This document shows, piece by piece, positions 25,817 to 33,650 of a DNA stretch of 43,863 nt. The stretch is from an uncultured Prevotellaceae bacterium (lineage in GTDB: Bacteria; Bacteroidota; Bacteroidia; Bacteroidales; Bacteroidaceae), in NCBI GenBank assembly GCA_902790625.1, contig CADASP010000027.1:1-43863 (forward strand), read 5' to 3'. Position numbers and translations under genes: made by a program. Within the stretch, counting starts at the first letter, position 1. Every line of letters starts with the position of its first letter. Under the pieces are notes generated by a model, which made no database searches, was not told where the DNA came from, and worked only from the letters and a program-made list of their open reading frames with translations.

Positions 25817-26878
25817 ATGAAAGATTTCCCCCGCCATATCCGCTCAGCGCTCTTCGGCAAGCGAAGAACGTATATTGTTTATTGTTTATTGTTTATCGTT
25901 TCTTCGTTCCCAGCTTGCCAGCAGCAGCCCGTTCGGCGCGCCGCCGCCGACGCGATGGTCATCGAGGGGGTGGGCTACCCGCAGGCCATCTACCACGACG
26001 GCCACTACTACTTCACCATGCAGAGCATGGGCGGCGACTCCGTGGAGCTGTTTCGCACCCCCGACCTGGCGCAGCTTCACCAGGCTGAGCGGCGCACCGT
26101 GTGGAGTGCGCGGCGCGACACGATGACCCACTTCTGGTCGCCAGAGATTCATCGCGTCGACGGCAAGTGGTACCTCTACTTCGAGGGCGACGACGGCAAC
26201 ACCGACAACCACCACCTCTTCGTGATGGAGTGCCAGGATGCCGACCCCATGACGGGGCGCTTCGCCATGCGCGGAGAGCTGCAGACGCAAGCCGAGTGGA
26301 ACTATGGCATCCACCCCACCTTGCTGCAGCTGCCGGGGGGCGAGCTCTACCTGCTGTGGAGCGGATGGCCGAAGCGGCGCGCCGAGACGGAGACGCAGTG
26401 CATCTACATTGCGCGCATGGAGAACCCATGGACCGTCAGCTCCAGGCGCGTGATGATCTCGAAGCCCGAATACGAATGGGAGCGGCAGTGGATAAACCCC
26501 GATGGCAACCGCTCGGCCTATCCCATCTACGTGAACGAGAACCCCCAAGCCTGCCTCTCGCCCGACGGCGGGCGCGTGGTGGTGCTCTACTCGGCCAGTG
26601 GCATCTGGACGGTCTACACCACCGTGGGCATGCTCTCGGCACCCGTGGGTGCCAACCTGCTCGACTCCACCGTGTGGAAGAAGCGCCCCGAGCCGCTCGT
26701 GACAAAAGACTCCACCATGGCTCCCTGCCTGGCCGACGTGTGCCTCGTGAACGCCGCCGAGGACGGCACCACCGACATGCTCTACGAGAACAAGCGACTG
26801 GTGGACGGATACATCGTGCGCGACATCTATCTGCGACGCAACATACAGTGGGACGGCGGCGAGCCTATTCTAAAGTAG
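25817..26878 (+). CDS. GH43-fold lipoprotein lacking two catalytic carboxylates
   Basis: 353 aa. A signal with TTGTTTA heptamers ends in SFPAC (lipid Cys34). The five-bladed GH43 pattern is clear: FWSPEIHRVDGKWYLYFEGD, LYLLWSGWP, YIARMENPWTVSSRRVMISK. However, where GH43 arabinofuranosidase-like proteins have an Asp base before Pro (ADP), this one reads VGYPQAIYHDG (Tyr54). Where the pKa-modulating Asp sits (IDGT type), it reads GIHPTLL (His166). The acid-type Glu is kept in VNENP (E241), and the late GPGHNS motif is missing. It may therefore be a binding pseudoenzyme or use altered chemistry. Divergent from the mannan PUL and overlaps the convergent GH115-GH43 gene by 14 bases. Function inferred only from fold. 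Confidence 0.8.
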   Translation: MKDFPRHIRSALFGKRRTYIVYCLLFIVSSFPACQQQPVRRAAADAMVIEGVGYPQAIYHDGHYYFTMQSMGGDSVELFRTPDLAQLHQAERRTVWSARRDTMTHFWSPEIHRVDGKWYLYFEGDDGNTDNHHLFVMECQDADPMTGRFAMRGELQTQAEWNYGIHPTLLQLPGGELYLLWSGWPKRRAETETQCIYIARMENPWTVSSRRVMISKPEYEWERQWINPDGNRSAYPIYVNENPQACLSPDGGRVVVLYSASGIWTVYTTVGMLSAPVGANLLDSTVWKKRPEPLVTKDSTMAPCLADVCLVNAAEDGTTDMLYENKRLVDGYIVRDIYLRRNIQWDGGEPILK

Positions 26879-29800
26879 CGGGCTGCACACCGTCGGAGGT
26901 GATGGCCACCTTCTTTATCAATCCCTGCTCGTCGAACTCCATGCGGTCGATGCACACCACGCGGTGGTTGGCATCGGTCTCGCCCAGAGGGCGGCGGTGA
27001 TAGACGATGTACCACTCGCCGCTGGGCGTGCCCACCACCGAGTGGTGGCCGGCACCCGTAGCCACCTTCGGGTCTTGCTCCAGAATCTTGCCGATGCGCT
27101 TGAAGGGACCCAGCGGCGAGTCGCTGATGGCATAGCTCACGCAATAGTCGGGGCCGCCCCATCCACCTTCGCTCCACATGAAGTAGTACTTACCTGCGCG
27201 CTTCAGCATGAAGGGACCCTCGACGTAGCGCTCGGGCGTCACCTCCTTGCAGCTGTCGCCGTCGGCGAAGGGCACGATGCTCAGCAGGTCGTCGCTCAGC
27301 CGCACCACGTTGCAGTGGCCCCATCCACCATAGTACATGTAATACTGCCCGTCGTCGTCGCGGAACACAAACTGGTCGATGGGCTGCGCACCGTTCACGA
27401 TGGCTTGTATGAGCGGCTTGCCCAGCGCATCCTTGTAGGGGCCTTGCGGCTTCTTGCTCACCGCCACGCCGATGCCGCCCACCTCGCCCTCGTGCACATC
27501 GTTGGCCGAGAAGAAGAGGTAGTAGCGGCCCTGGGCGGCGACGATGGCGGGTGCCCACATGGCGCGCCGCGCCCATTTCACTTTCTTGCTGGTCAGCACG
27601 TTGGGGTGCTTCGTCCAGTGCACCATGTCGTCCGACGAGAAGGCATCGAAGTGCAGCTGCTCGTCGTAGGGGGCCGAGAAGGTGGGGAACACCCAGCACT
27701 TGCCGTCGATGATGACGGCCTCGGGGTCGGCATACCATCCCTCGGCGATGGGATTCCCGCTGGTCTCCATCACCGTGTTGCGTATCTCGCTGATTACTAC
27801 GCCGGGGTCGAGCAGGCTCACGCGCAGCGTGATGGTTGCCGGTCGGCTGCTCTCGTAGATGGTGGTGGCGGCATTGTAGCCCTGGGCCACGGTAGTGTGC
27901 CATTTGCCCTCCATGGCCACGGTCTTTAATGACTGGATGCTGGGCGCAGCGCTCGGCTTTGCCGCTTTGCTCGTAGAAGAACGTTGAACGTCGTAGAGGG
28001 TGAGGGCGACGCGGAGGTCGTAGTTGGTGTTGATGGGGAAGTTGGGCAGACAGCGCACCTCGATGCGGTTCTTGCCCGCCTTCACGGGGATGGCATACTC
28101 CACGTAGGGGGCATCGCCGATTCTCTTCCCTTTGGCGTTGGAGTCATCGTAGGCCGTCATGTCCAAGGGCCACACGGTGACGCTCCCTCGGTTGATGCCC
28201 AGCCCCTCGATGGTTGTCACGGTGCTGCTCGCCCGCTGGTAGTCGGTGGCGGCCATCACCGTCACGTCTTTCTCTTCTAATGGCGTCACCACGCTGCTGA
28301 TGGTCTTTGCCGTGGCCGTGGCGGGCATGTTGAACTGCTCCAGTCCTCGTGGCTTGTAGCTCATCATGCCGTTCCACTTGCCGTCGGCAATGTCGTGGTT
28401 GTATTGATAGGTCAGCTGCTCAATCATCCTGAAGGCGTGGCGCGCGTCGGCGGCATACTGCAGCGCCTGCTCGCGGTGGCCCCGCTGGCCCAGCTCGATG
28501 CTTTGCGCTGCGCGGAAGGTCTTCATGTTCATGTAGTAGGCACCCTTCACGGGGTACTCGATGAGCTGGAAGAAGGCGTCGCGCAGCCTGTCGGGGATGC
28601 GGGGCTTCAGGGCGTCGACGCGCTCGGCCAGCGCCTCGTAGTCGCTGATGCGGCGGTCTTTGTCGTCGTCGGTGTAGCTGATGATGTGCAGATGCTCGGG
28701 CTTGCCCCCTGCCGCCAATCGGTAGTAGTCGGCCTTGATGGCGGCCAGCTCGTCGGCTACGGCCTCTCCGAAAGTCCGGGCCGCCCAGGCGCGGTTGTAG
28801 CCGATGGCCTCCGTGGGCGTCCACTGGTTGATGTCCCATGCCAGGTCCATGCAGAACTCCAGCTCCATCTCGGCGGGCTTGATGTCGCCCACGTTGATGA
28901 CCCACAGCGTGCGGATGCCCTGGTCGTAGGCCCTCGACAGCTCGTAGCTGATGATGGATGGCGAGTGCGAGGCTATCCACAGGTAGTCGGCGGGCGTGCC
29001 CCAGTACGACAGGTGGTAGTACACGCCGTTGCCACCCTGCCGGGCCTGCTCGGCGGGCTTGGGCAGCTGGCGTATGTAGCCGTGGTTGTCGTCGACCCAG
29101 CACAGGGTGACGTCCTCGGGCACCTGCAGGCCGGCGTTGTAGGCGTCGAGCACCTCCTTGTAGGGGATGAAGAGCTGCGGCACCTTCGTGGCGTCGCCGA
29201 AATACTTGCCCAGCAGCTGGCGCTGGAAGCCGATAATCTCGGTCAGACCCCGCACCTTGTCGTCGGTGGTGGGATAGCCGCCGATGCCCCAGTCGTGAAC
29301 GCCGCGCATGCCCAGGGTGTACATGCCGTCGTAGCCCACGCTCTCGGCCACGCGCTCCTCCCAGTAGCGTTCTATCTTCGCCTTGTTCGTCACGTAGTTC
29401 CAGTCCTCGTTGTTGCCGTTCCAGGGGCCGTGGCGCCACTCCCACTCGTTGTCGCGCAGCATCTGCTCGCAGTGGCTCGAACCCAGCATGATGTCGTATT
29501 TCTTGGCCACGGGCAGGTTGGCCTTGTTGGCCCAGAAAGCCTCAGAGCAGAGGTGCATGGCCGGCCACAGCGTGTTGGCCCTGAGACGCAGCAGCAGCTC
29601 CATCACCTTGGCGTAGGTGTTGGGGCCAATGTTGTGGTATTGCTGGTCGATGCCGTTGCTGGCCCAGGGGAAGAGGGCGAAGTCCTCGTCGTTGATGAAG
29701 ATGCCCCGATACTTCACCGACGGCTCGCCCACCGTCAGCCGGTCGCCCACGACGTAGAGCGTCGTCTGCTGCTCGGGAGCCACGTCGGCCCACCATATCC

Positions 29801-30263
29801 AGGGCGACACGCCCGCCAAGCGCGACAGGTGGAACAGTCCGTAGGCGGTGCCGCGTGGCGTGCCGCCGATGATGGCGAGCATCGGGCCGCCGTCGTCGAC
29901 CAGCTGCAGCGAGTAGGCCTCCCAGCGGCCCGCCACCTCGCTGGCGTCCACCTTGCCCCGGGCTATCAGGGCATCGACCAGCGGCGACTATCCCACGGTG
30001 CCCGCGATGATGGTGGGGCGGCCCTTCGTCGGCTGGTGGCTGGTGGCCAGCGCCCGGCCGGTCACGGCTTCCATGTCGTGGGCCACGCAGTCGGCGGCCG
30101 TGGCCACCACGGGGGCGTCGGCTTCGTCGGTCACTATCGTGGCCACCACGCGGCCCGCCACCAATGGCAGGGCACCTGTGCTGTTCTCGGTGCTGAGTCT
30201 TATCTGTGCTTGCGATGCCACCGCCACGGCGCTGACCATCAGGATGCAAAGCAGTCTTTTCAT
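26865..30263 (-). pseudogene. GH115-GH43 fusion interrupted by one in-frame amber stop
   Basis: Reading from the ATG at 30263, a signal peptide (MKRLLCILMVSAVAVASQAQ) and GH115 N-terminal sequence run to codon 92. That codon is TAG (29988-29990), between IIAGTVG and SPLVDALIARGKVD; the same frame then stays open to 26865. Without the stop the product would be 1132 residues. GH115 (about 21-820) has VKYRGIFINDED and RANTLWPAMH; GH115 enzymes remove alpha-1,2-glucuronic acid from xylan. The C-terminal GH43 (about 825-1132) keeps its triad motifs: YADPEA, PIDQFVFRDDDG and VEGPFML. Internal starts (for example 29951) would give a protein without export signal. Possible causes: recent mutation, sequencing error, or suppression. 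Its 3' end overlaps the convergent gene. Confidence 0.85.
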
Positions 30264-30306
30264 CTTCTTGGTGTTTTTATGGGGTTGTTGTCTGGTTTGT
30301 TGGCTA

Positions 30307-30314
30307 CAAAATTA
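30307..30314 (-). promoter_or_regulatory. Candidate -7 box (TAATTTTG) of the GH115-GH43 gene
   Basis: The plus strand reads CAAAATTA, giving TAATTTTG on the minus strand, about 44 bases before the ATG at 30263. A CAAA (30327-30330) lies too close (12 bases) to be a standard -33 element. Consensus match only. Confidence 0.45.
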
Positions 30315-30421
30315 CTACAACTTTTGCAAATCCGTAGGCCTTTCCCCCTAAAAACTTCGGCCACCGATGCCGATTGAACAGTTTTTATCCTGACTTGAAA
30401 AGTTTTTTGCACATACCCCCA

Positions 30422-30478
30422 GCACAATCGCTGTGCAGTTTCACAGGGTGATAACTTTTTGACTTTGATGTGATAACT
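30422..30478. other. Small hairpin and paired GTGATAACT repeats between two genes
   Basis: The gap 30264-30573 has no gene. It contains GCACA-ATCGC-TGTGC (30422-30436) and two direct GTGATAACT copies at 30448-30456 and 30470-30478, 22 bases apart, which is near two helical turns. They lie about 135-165 bases upstream of the GH115-GH43 -7 box and just beyond the end of the ATPase gene. They could be an operator or part of a transcript end. Confidence 0.3.
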
Positions 30479-30573
30479 CTTTCTGTTTTTTGTATGTAGG
30501 TGCTTAGCGCACAATGTAAATAATTGAATTTCAAAATATCCAATATTTGTGCCGCTATAAACGCATGCTTACT

Positions 30574-31875
30574 TTAATCCCTCAGGCAACCAATAGGTAC
30601 GACGAACACACCATCTTCCTTTCGTTGATAGGCAAAATCGCCGGTAGCCGTAAGCACCATGAGGAATGAAGGCTTCTTCATCTTTGTCGTGTCAATCTTA
30701 TTAGCAAGGGTTTTCAATGCGGATGCTCCGTCGTTGATGAGTTCGTCACCACCGAGTTTAATCTCTATTAACCCATATTGTCCATTTCGTAAATGAAGCA
30801 CGGTGTCACATTCCAACCCAGTCTTGTCTCTGTAATGATATACCTCGCCGTCCAAGGCGTCGGCATATACACGCAAGTCTCTTACACACAGGGTCTCAAA
30901 AAACAATCCCATCGTATTAAGGTCATTTATTAAATCCTGAGGTCCGAGTCCGAGTGCTGCCGTAGCTATTGATGGATCCACATAATAGCGCGTATCGCTT
31001 GTACGTATGGCTGTCTTGGAGCGCAGATTGGGATTCCATGCGTGCATGTCTTCTATGACAAAAATCTTTCTCAGCGCTTTTATGTAACTGTTTACGGTAT
31101 CCTCGTCAAGGGTACTGCTGTCATTGGCCAGCATGTCTTCTCTTATTACGGCAAGAGCTGTCTGGCTACCTTGCTGACGTGCGTATGAACGCATTAACCG
31201 CTTGACTCTTTCTGGATCACGCTGTACACCATCTACTCTCGAAGCATCTACATTTGCCACGGCATCGAAGTATTCCAATGCCCTGTCAAGAGCAATGTCC
31301 TCACTTTGCAAAGTGGCTTTGGGCCAACCTCCCCGGCATATAAGATAAGCAATGCGTGAAAGGTCAAGGCGGTTTTCGCTGTAAAGGCCTTCTGTCTCAC
31401 CCATGAATAATGCGCCAAGGCTTATCTCGCCGTTAGATTCTCCTGATTCAAACAGGCTCATTGGGCGCATTGTTAATCTTGCAATACGTCCTGTACCAGA
31501 ATGTACCATTTCGTTTTTGTCGTCCTTGTTCGCTTCTGGGGGTACGGATGAACCTGTTAGCATATAAAAGCCATCACCCTCACGGTGGTCAACGTCATAA
31601 CGTATCGCATCCCAGAACTTGGGGGCTACTTGCCACTCGTCAATAAGTCTTGGCGTTTCACCTTCGAGCAACTTCTTTATATTGATGTCTGCCAACCGAA
31701 GGTATTGGCTTTTGTGTTCCGGGTCAGACATATATAGCGTACTCTTTGCCTGTTGTTCACAGGTTGTCGTCTTGCCACACCACTTTGGTCCTTCCATAAG
31801 AACAGCCCCGCATCCTTTGAGCTTACGTTCAAGCAACTTGTCGAGAATCCTTTTTTTGTACATAGTGACGTTCAT
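30574..31875 (-). CDS. AAA ATPase with DUF4143 domain
   Basis: 433 aa from the ATG at 31875. A frame start at 31965 is rejected because it would put the -7 box and the iterons inside the gene. Walker A is GPKWCGKTTT (about residues 28-38) and Walker B-like is PRLIDEWQ. The sensor region has YMLTGSSVPP and the Arg-rich GRIARLTMRPMSLFESGE typical of AAA_14 proteins. The C-terminal DUF4143 part ends with GLECDTVLHL and YGLIEIKLG, a D...ExK arrangement like PD-(D/E)xK nucleases. These ATPases are common, often horizontally spread, single genes in Bacteroidetes, and their role is unknown. Its codon use appears less GC-rich than the PUL genes, suggesting transfer. Cytoplasmic; no link to glycan use. 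Confidence 0.85.
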   Translation of the reverse strand: MNVTMYKKRILDKLLERKLKGCGAVLMEGPKWCGKTTTCEQQAKSTLYMSDPEHKSQYLRLADINIKKLLEGETPRLIDEWQVAPKFWDAIRYDVDHREGDGFYMLTGSSVPPEANKDDKNEMVHSGTGRIARLTMRPMSLFESGESNGEISLGALFMGETEGLYSENRLDLSRIAYLICRGGWPKATLQSEDIALDRALEYFDAVANVDASRVDGVQRDPERVKRLMRSYARQQGSQTALAVIREDMLANDSSTLDEDTVNSYIKALRKIFVIEDMHAWNPNLRSKTAIRTSDTRYYVDPSIATAALGLGPQDLINDLNTMGLFFETLCVRDLRVYADALDGEVYHYRDKTGLECDTVLHLRNGQYGLIEIKLGGDELINDGASALKTLANKIDTTKMKKPSFLMVLTATGDFAYQRKEDGVFVVPIGCLRD

Positions 31876-31893
31876 TTTTATATAAATCCGCTG

Positions 31894-31901
31894 CAAAGAT
31901 A
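31894..31901 (-). promoter_or_regulatory. Candidate -7 box (TATCTTTG) of the ATPase gene
   Basis: CAAAGATA on the plus strand gives TATCTTTG on the minus strand, 18 bases before the ATG at 31875. The first iteron begins 17 bases further upstream, where a -33 element would sit. This supports the 31875 start. Confidence 0.5.
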
Positions 31902-31918
31902 ATACTTTTTTATTTGTA

Positions 31919-32002
31919 TTCGGCAATTTGGCTGGATATTTTTCGGTAATTTGGATTATTTCCATTCGGTAATTTGGCTTCTTTTTGTTCGGTAATATGG
32001 CT
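31919..32002 (-). repeat. Four 23-bp direct iterons upstream of the ATPase gene
   Basis: TTCGGYAATWTGGMT-type units start at 31919, 31942, 31965 and 31988, with exact 23-base spacing. The first is TTCGGCAATTTGGCT and the third TTCGGTAATTTGGCT; the linkers between them are not conserved. The array overlaps and extends upstream of the -33 region. Regular spacing near two helical turns on one DNA face suggests cooperative binding of a regulator, possibly the ATPase itself. Confidence 0.75.
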
Positions 32003-32395
32003 TATGCCGAAATTCTCAATGTCTTAAAGCCGAATTGTGCCTAAAATTCTCAAAAGAAAACCTGTCCGAACTGTACGTTCGTTAGAATAACGGCATCTAC
32101 TTTCTTTTCCATCACTACGTCAGCATAAATCTCAATTGTGTGGATGATTGTGTAACGCAGTCAAAAAAGACTTTTTGAAATGTTGCTTGTTTGTTGCCTG
32201 TAATCGTATATAATAATTGTAAATCATTATATTATAATAATAAGCCTTTCGCATCGTCAATTAGCATTGAAGTAAGCTTTGACCAGTTGCATTTCGCGAA
32301 TATGGTCAAGCATGGGGGTACAGAGGCGATGCCCCTGTCTGTAGTCCGTCGCCCCTTTAGGGGCTTCTACTCTACCTGTTGTGGGGTAGGACTGG
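32003..32395. other. Gene-free stretch between ATPase promoter and GH43
   Basis: No intact gene is seen. The minus strand around 32040-32150 has a short open stretch (about 36 codons, ending NVQFGQVFF) that might be a decayed gene end but is too short to assign. An AT-rich, partly palindromic patch lies at 32208-32250. A tight hairpin GCCCCT-TT-AGGGGC lies at about 32351-32364, just past the GH43 stop, with a following GGGGTAGG...GGTTAGGGG segment that loosely resembles the 116-bp element family. The hairpin could end the GH43 transcript. Confidence 0.4.
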
Positions 32396-33526
32396 TTAGG
32401 GGAGGAGGATTTTGCGCCCTTGGCAGATGCTGATGCCGTGGTAAGTCCGTGAGGCGGCGATGCCGAGGAGCGAGGAGATGGGGGTGGTGCCGTCGGCCAG
32501 GGCGCTGACTGCTGTGCTGGTCGGCATGATGTGGCGCTCCCATGCCGCTTTTATGCTGGCCTCGACAGGCTCTGAAGGACGGATGAGGGGGTCGGCGGTG
32601 AGCTGCAGCTTGTTGCCTGCAAACTGCATGGTGCCGATGTACATGCGGCGGGGGTAGACCTCGGTCTCTGAGTCGTGGGCATGGAAGACGATGCGCAGGC
32701 GACCCTCCTTGTCGGTGAAGAACGAGTGGTGGCCCGTGCCATAGAGGCCTTCTACGCGATGGACGATGGGGTTGCCGCTGTATTTCGACCAGGTGGGGGC
32801 CGCACCGTTGGCGGGGGTGAGGGTGCGCGTCATGGCATAGCCCACGCCGTAGTCGTGGCTGCGGAAGTCGTTGCCCGAATAGGTGAGGTAGTAGATGCCG
32901 CCATGCTTCAGCACAAAGGGACCTTCGTTTACGCGGCCCAGCTTGTCCTCCCACGTCTGGCTCACGTTGATGCACTTCGAGAGCGTCTCTGCCTTGAGCG
33001 TCGTCAGGTCGTCGGCCAGCTGGCACATCCAGATGCAGTTGCCATCGGTGAAGCGGACGAAGAAGAGCCATGCCTGGCCGTCGTCGTCGAAGAACACGCT
33101 GCTGTCGATGCACTTCTCGTCGCCCAGCAGCGCTTGTGTCATGCACGCCCCCACCTGCTGAAAGGGGCCTGTGGGCGATGTGGCCGTAGCCACATACAGG
33201 TGCTCGTTGGCCGAGTAGTACATGTAGTACTGCCCGTTCTTCTTGTACACCTCTGGCGCCCAGAACCACTGCGTCTCGGTGGTGTGCTGGCGGTGGAGGG
33301 CCAGCTGCGGGTGGCGCGTCCAGCCTTGCAGGTCGGTGGAGGTCCACACGGCGATGCCGTCGGCTTCGCCCGTGCCATAGGCGTAGTAGGTGTCGCCATC
33401 GAGCAGGATATAAGGGTCGGCGAGCGTCACGATGCTCTTGGGGGCTTCCGCATTCACCTGCAAGGAAAGAAAGAGCATCATGAAGTGAAGAATGAAAAGT
33501 GGGGAATGAAAAATTAGCTGCCGCAT
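32396..33526 (-). CDS. Secreted GH43 glycosidase (arabinofuranosidase/xylosidase type)
   Basis: 376 aa. The signal peptide core (LIFHSPLFILHFMMLFLSL) is encoded by CATTCTT/CACTTTT heptamers that continue from the intergenic repeat. The GH43 five-bladed propeller has all three catalytic acids in recognizable motifs: LADPYILLDGD (base), CIDSSVFFDDDGQAWLFF (modulator) and VNEGPFVLKHGGIYYLTYSG (acid), plus GTGHHSFF. A short degenerate C-terminal tail ends YHGISICQGRKILLP, like the NGRKxxVK tails of its neighbours. It follows the 920-aa surface protein on the same strand after 124 bases, so they may share a transcript unless the hairpin between them stops it. Substrate not determinable; arabinose- or xylose-containing glycan is likely. 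Confidence 0.88.
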   Translation of the reverse strand: MRQLIFHSPLFILHFMMLFLSLQVNAEAPKSIVTLADPYILLDGDTYYAYGTGEADGIAVWTSTDLQGWTRHPQLALHRQHTTETQWFWAPEVYKKNGQYYMYYSANEHLYVATATSPTGPFQQVGACMTQALLGDEKCIDSSVFFDDDGQAWLFFVRFTDGNCIWMCQLADDLTTLKAETLSKCINVSQTWEDKLGRVNEGPFVLKHGGIYYLTYSGNDFRSHDYGVGYAMTRTLTPANGAAPTWSKYSGNPIVHRVEGLYGTGHHSFFTDKEGRLRIVFHAHDSETEVYPRRMYIGTMQFAGNKLQLTADPLIRPSEPVEASIKAAWERHIMPTSTAVSALADGTTPISSLLGIAASRTYHGISICQGRKILLP

Positions 33527-33650
33527 TGATAAGTGAAGAGCTATATAAAGTGAAGAGTGAAAAATGAAGGGTGAAGAATTTGTTGCCGTTTTCTATCGGT
33601 CCGATAGATGAATGGCGGCAGCAAATTCTTCACTCTTCATTCTTCATTTA
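33527..33650. repeat. Imperfect inverted repeat with ATTCTTC heptamer ends
   Basis: The left arm contains GTGAAGAATTTGTTGCCG and the right arm CGGCAGCAAATTCTTCAC, near-perfect complements flanking an inner CTATCGGTCCGATAG palindrome. The outer parts are tandem TGAAGAA/TTCTTCA-type heptamers. It fills the gap between two same-strand genes and continues into the signal peptide of the GH43 gene. It resembles the 25390-25690 element in having AAATTCTTCA-plus-heptamer ends. Confidence 0.7.

Noticed and set aside
29988..29990. Amber codon read as pyrrolysine or general TAG recoding
   Set aside because: No supporting tRNA or pyl gene in the window, and TAG is used as an ordinary stop by other genes here (for example 26876-26878 and 7240-7242).
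28395..30377. 660-codon open frame on the plus strand opposite GH115-GH43
   Set aside because: Its product is Val/Ala/Gly/His-rich low-complexity sequence with no motif. GC-rich codon use on the real minus-strand gene keeps the antisense frame open.
31876..31965. N-terminal extension of the ATPase from ATG 31965
   Set aside because: It would place the -7 box and iterons inside the coding region, and the extra residues only translate the 23-bp repeats.
32040..32150. Short minus-strand open stretch (about 36 codons, ending NVQFGQVFF)
   Set aside because: Some protein-like character, but a stop lies directly upstream, it has no start context and I recognize no family. It may be a gene remnant.
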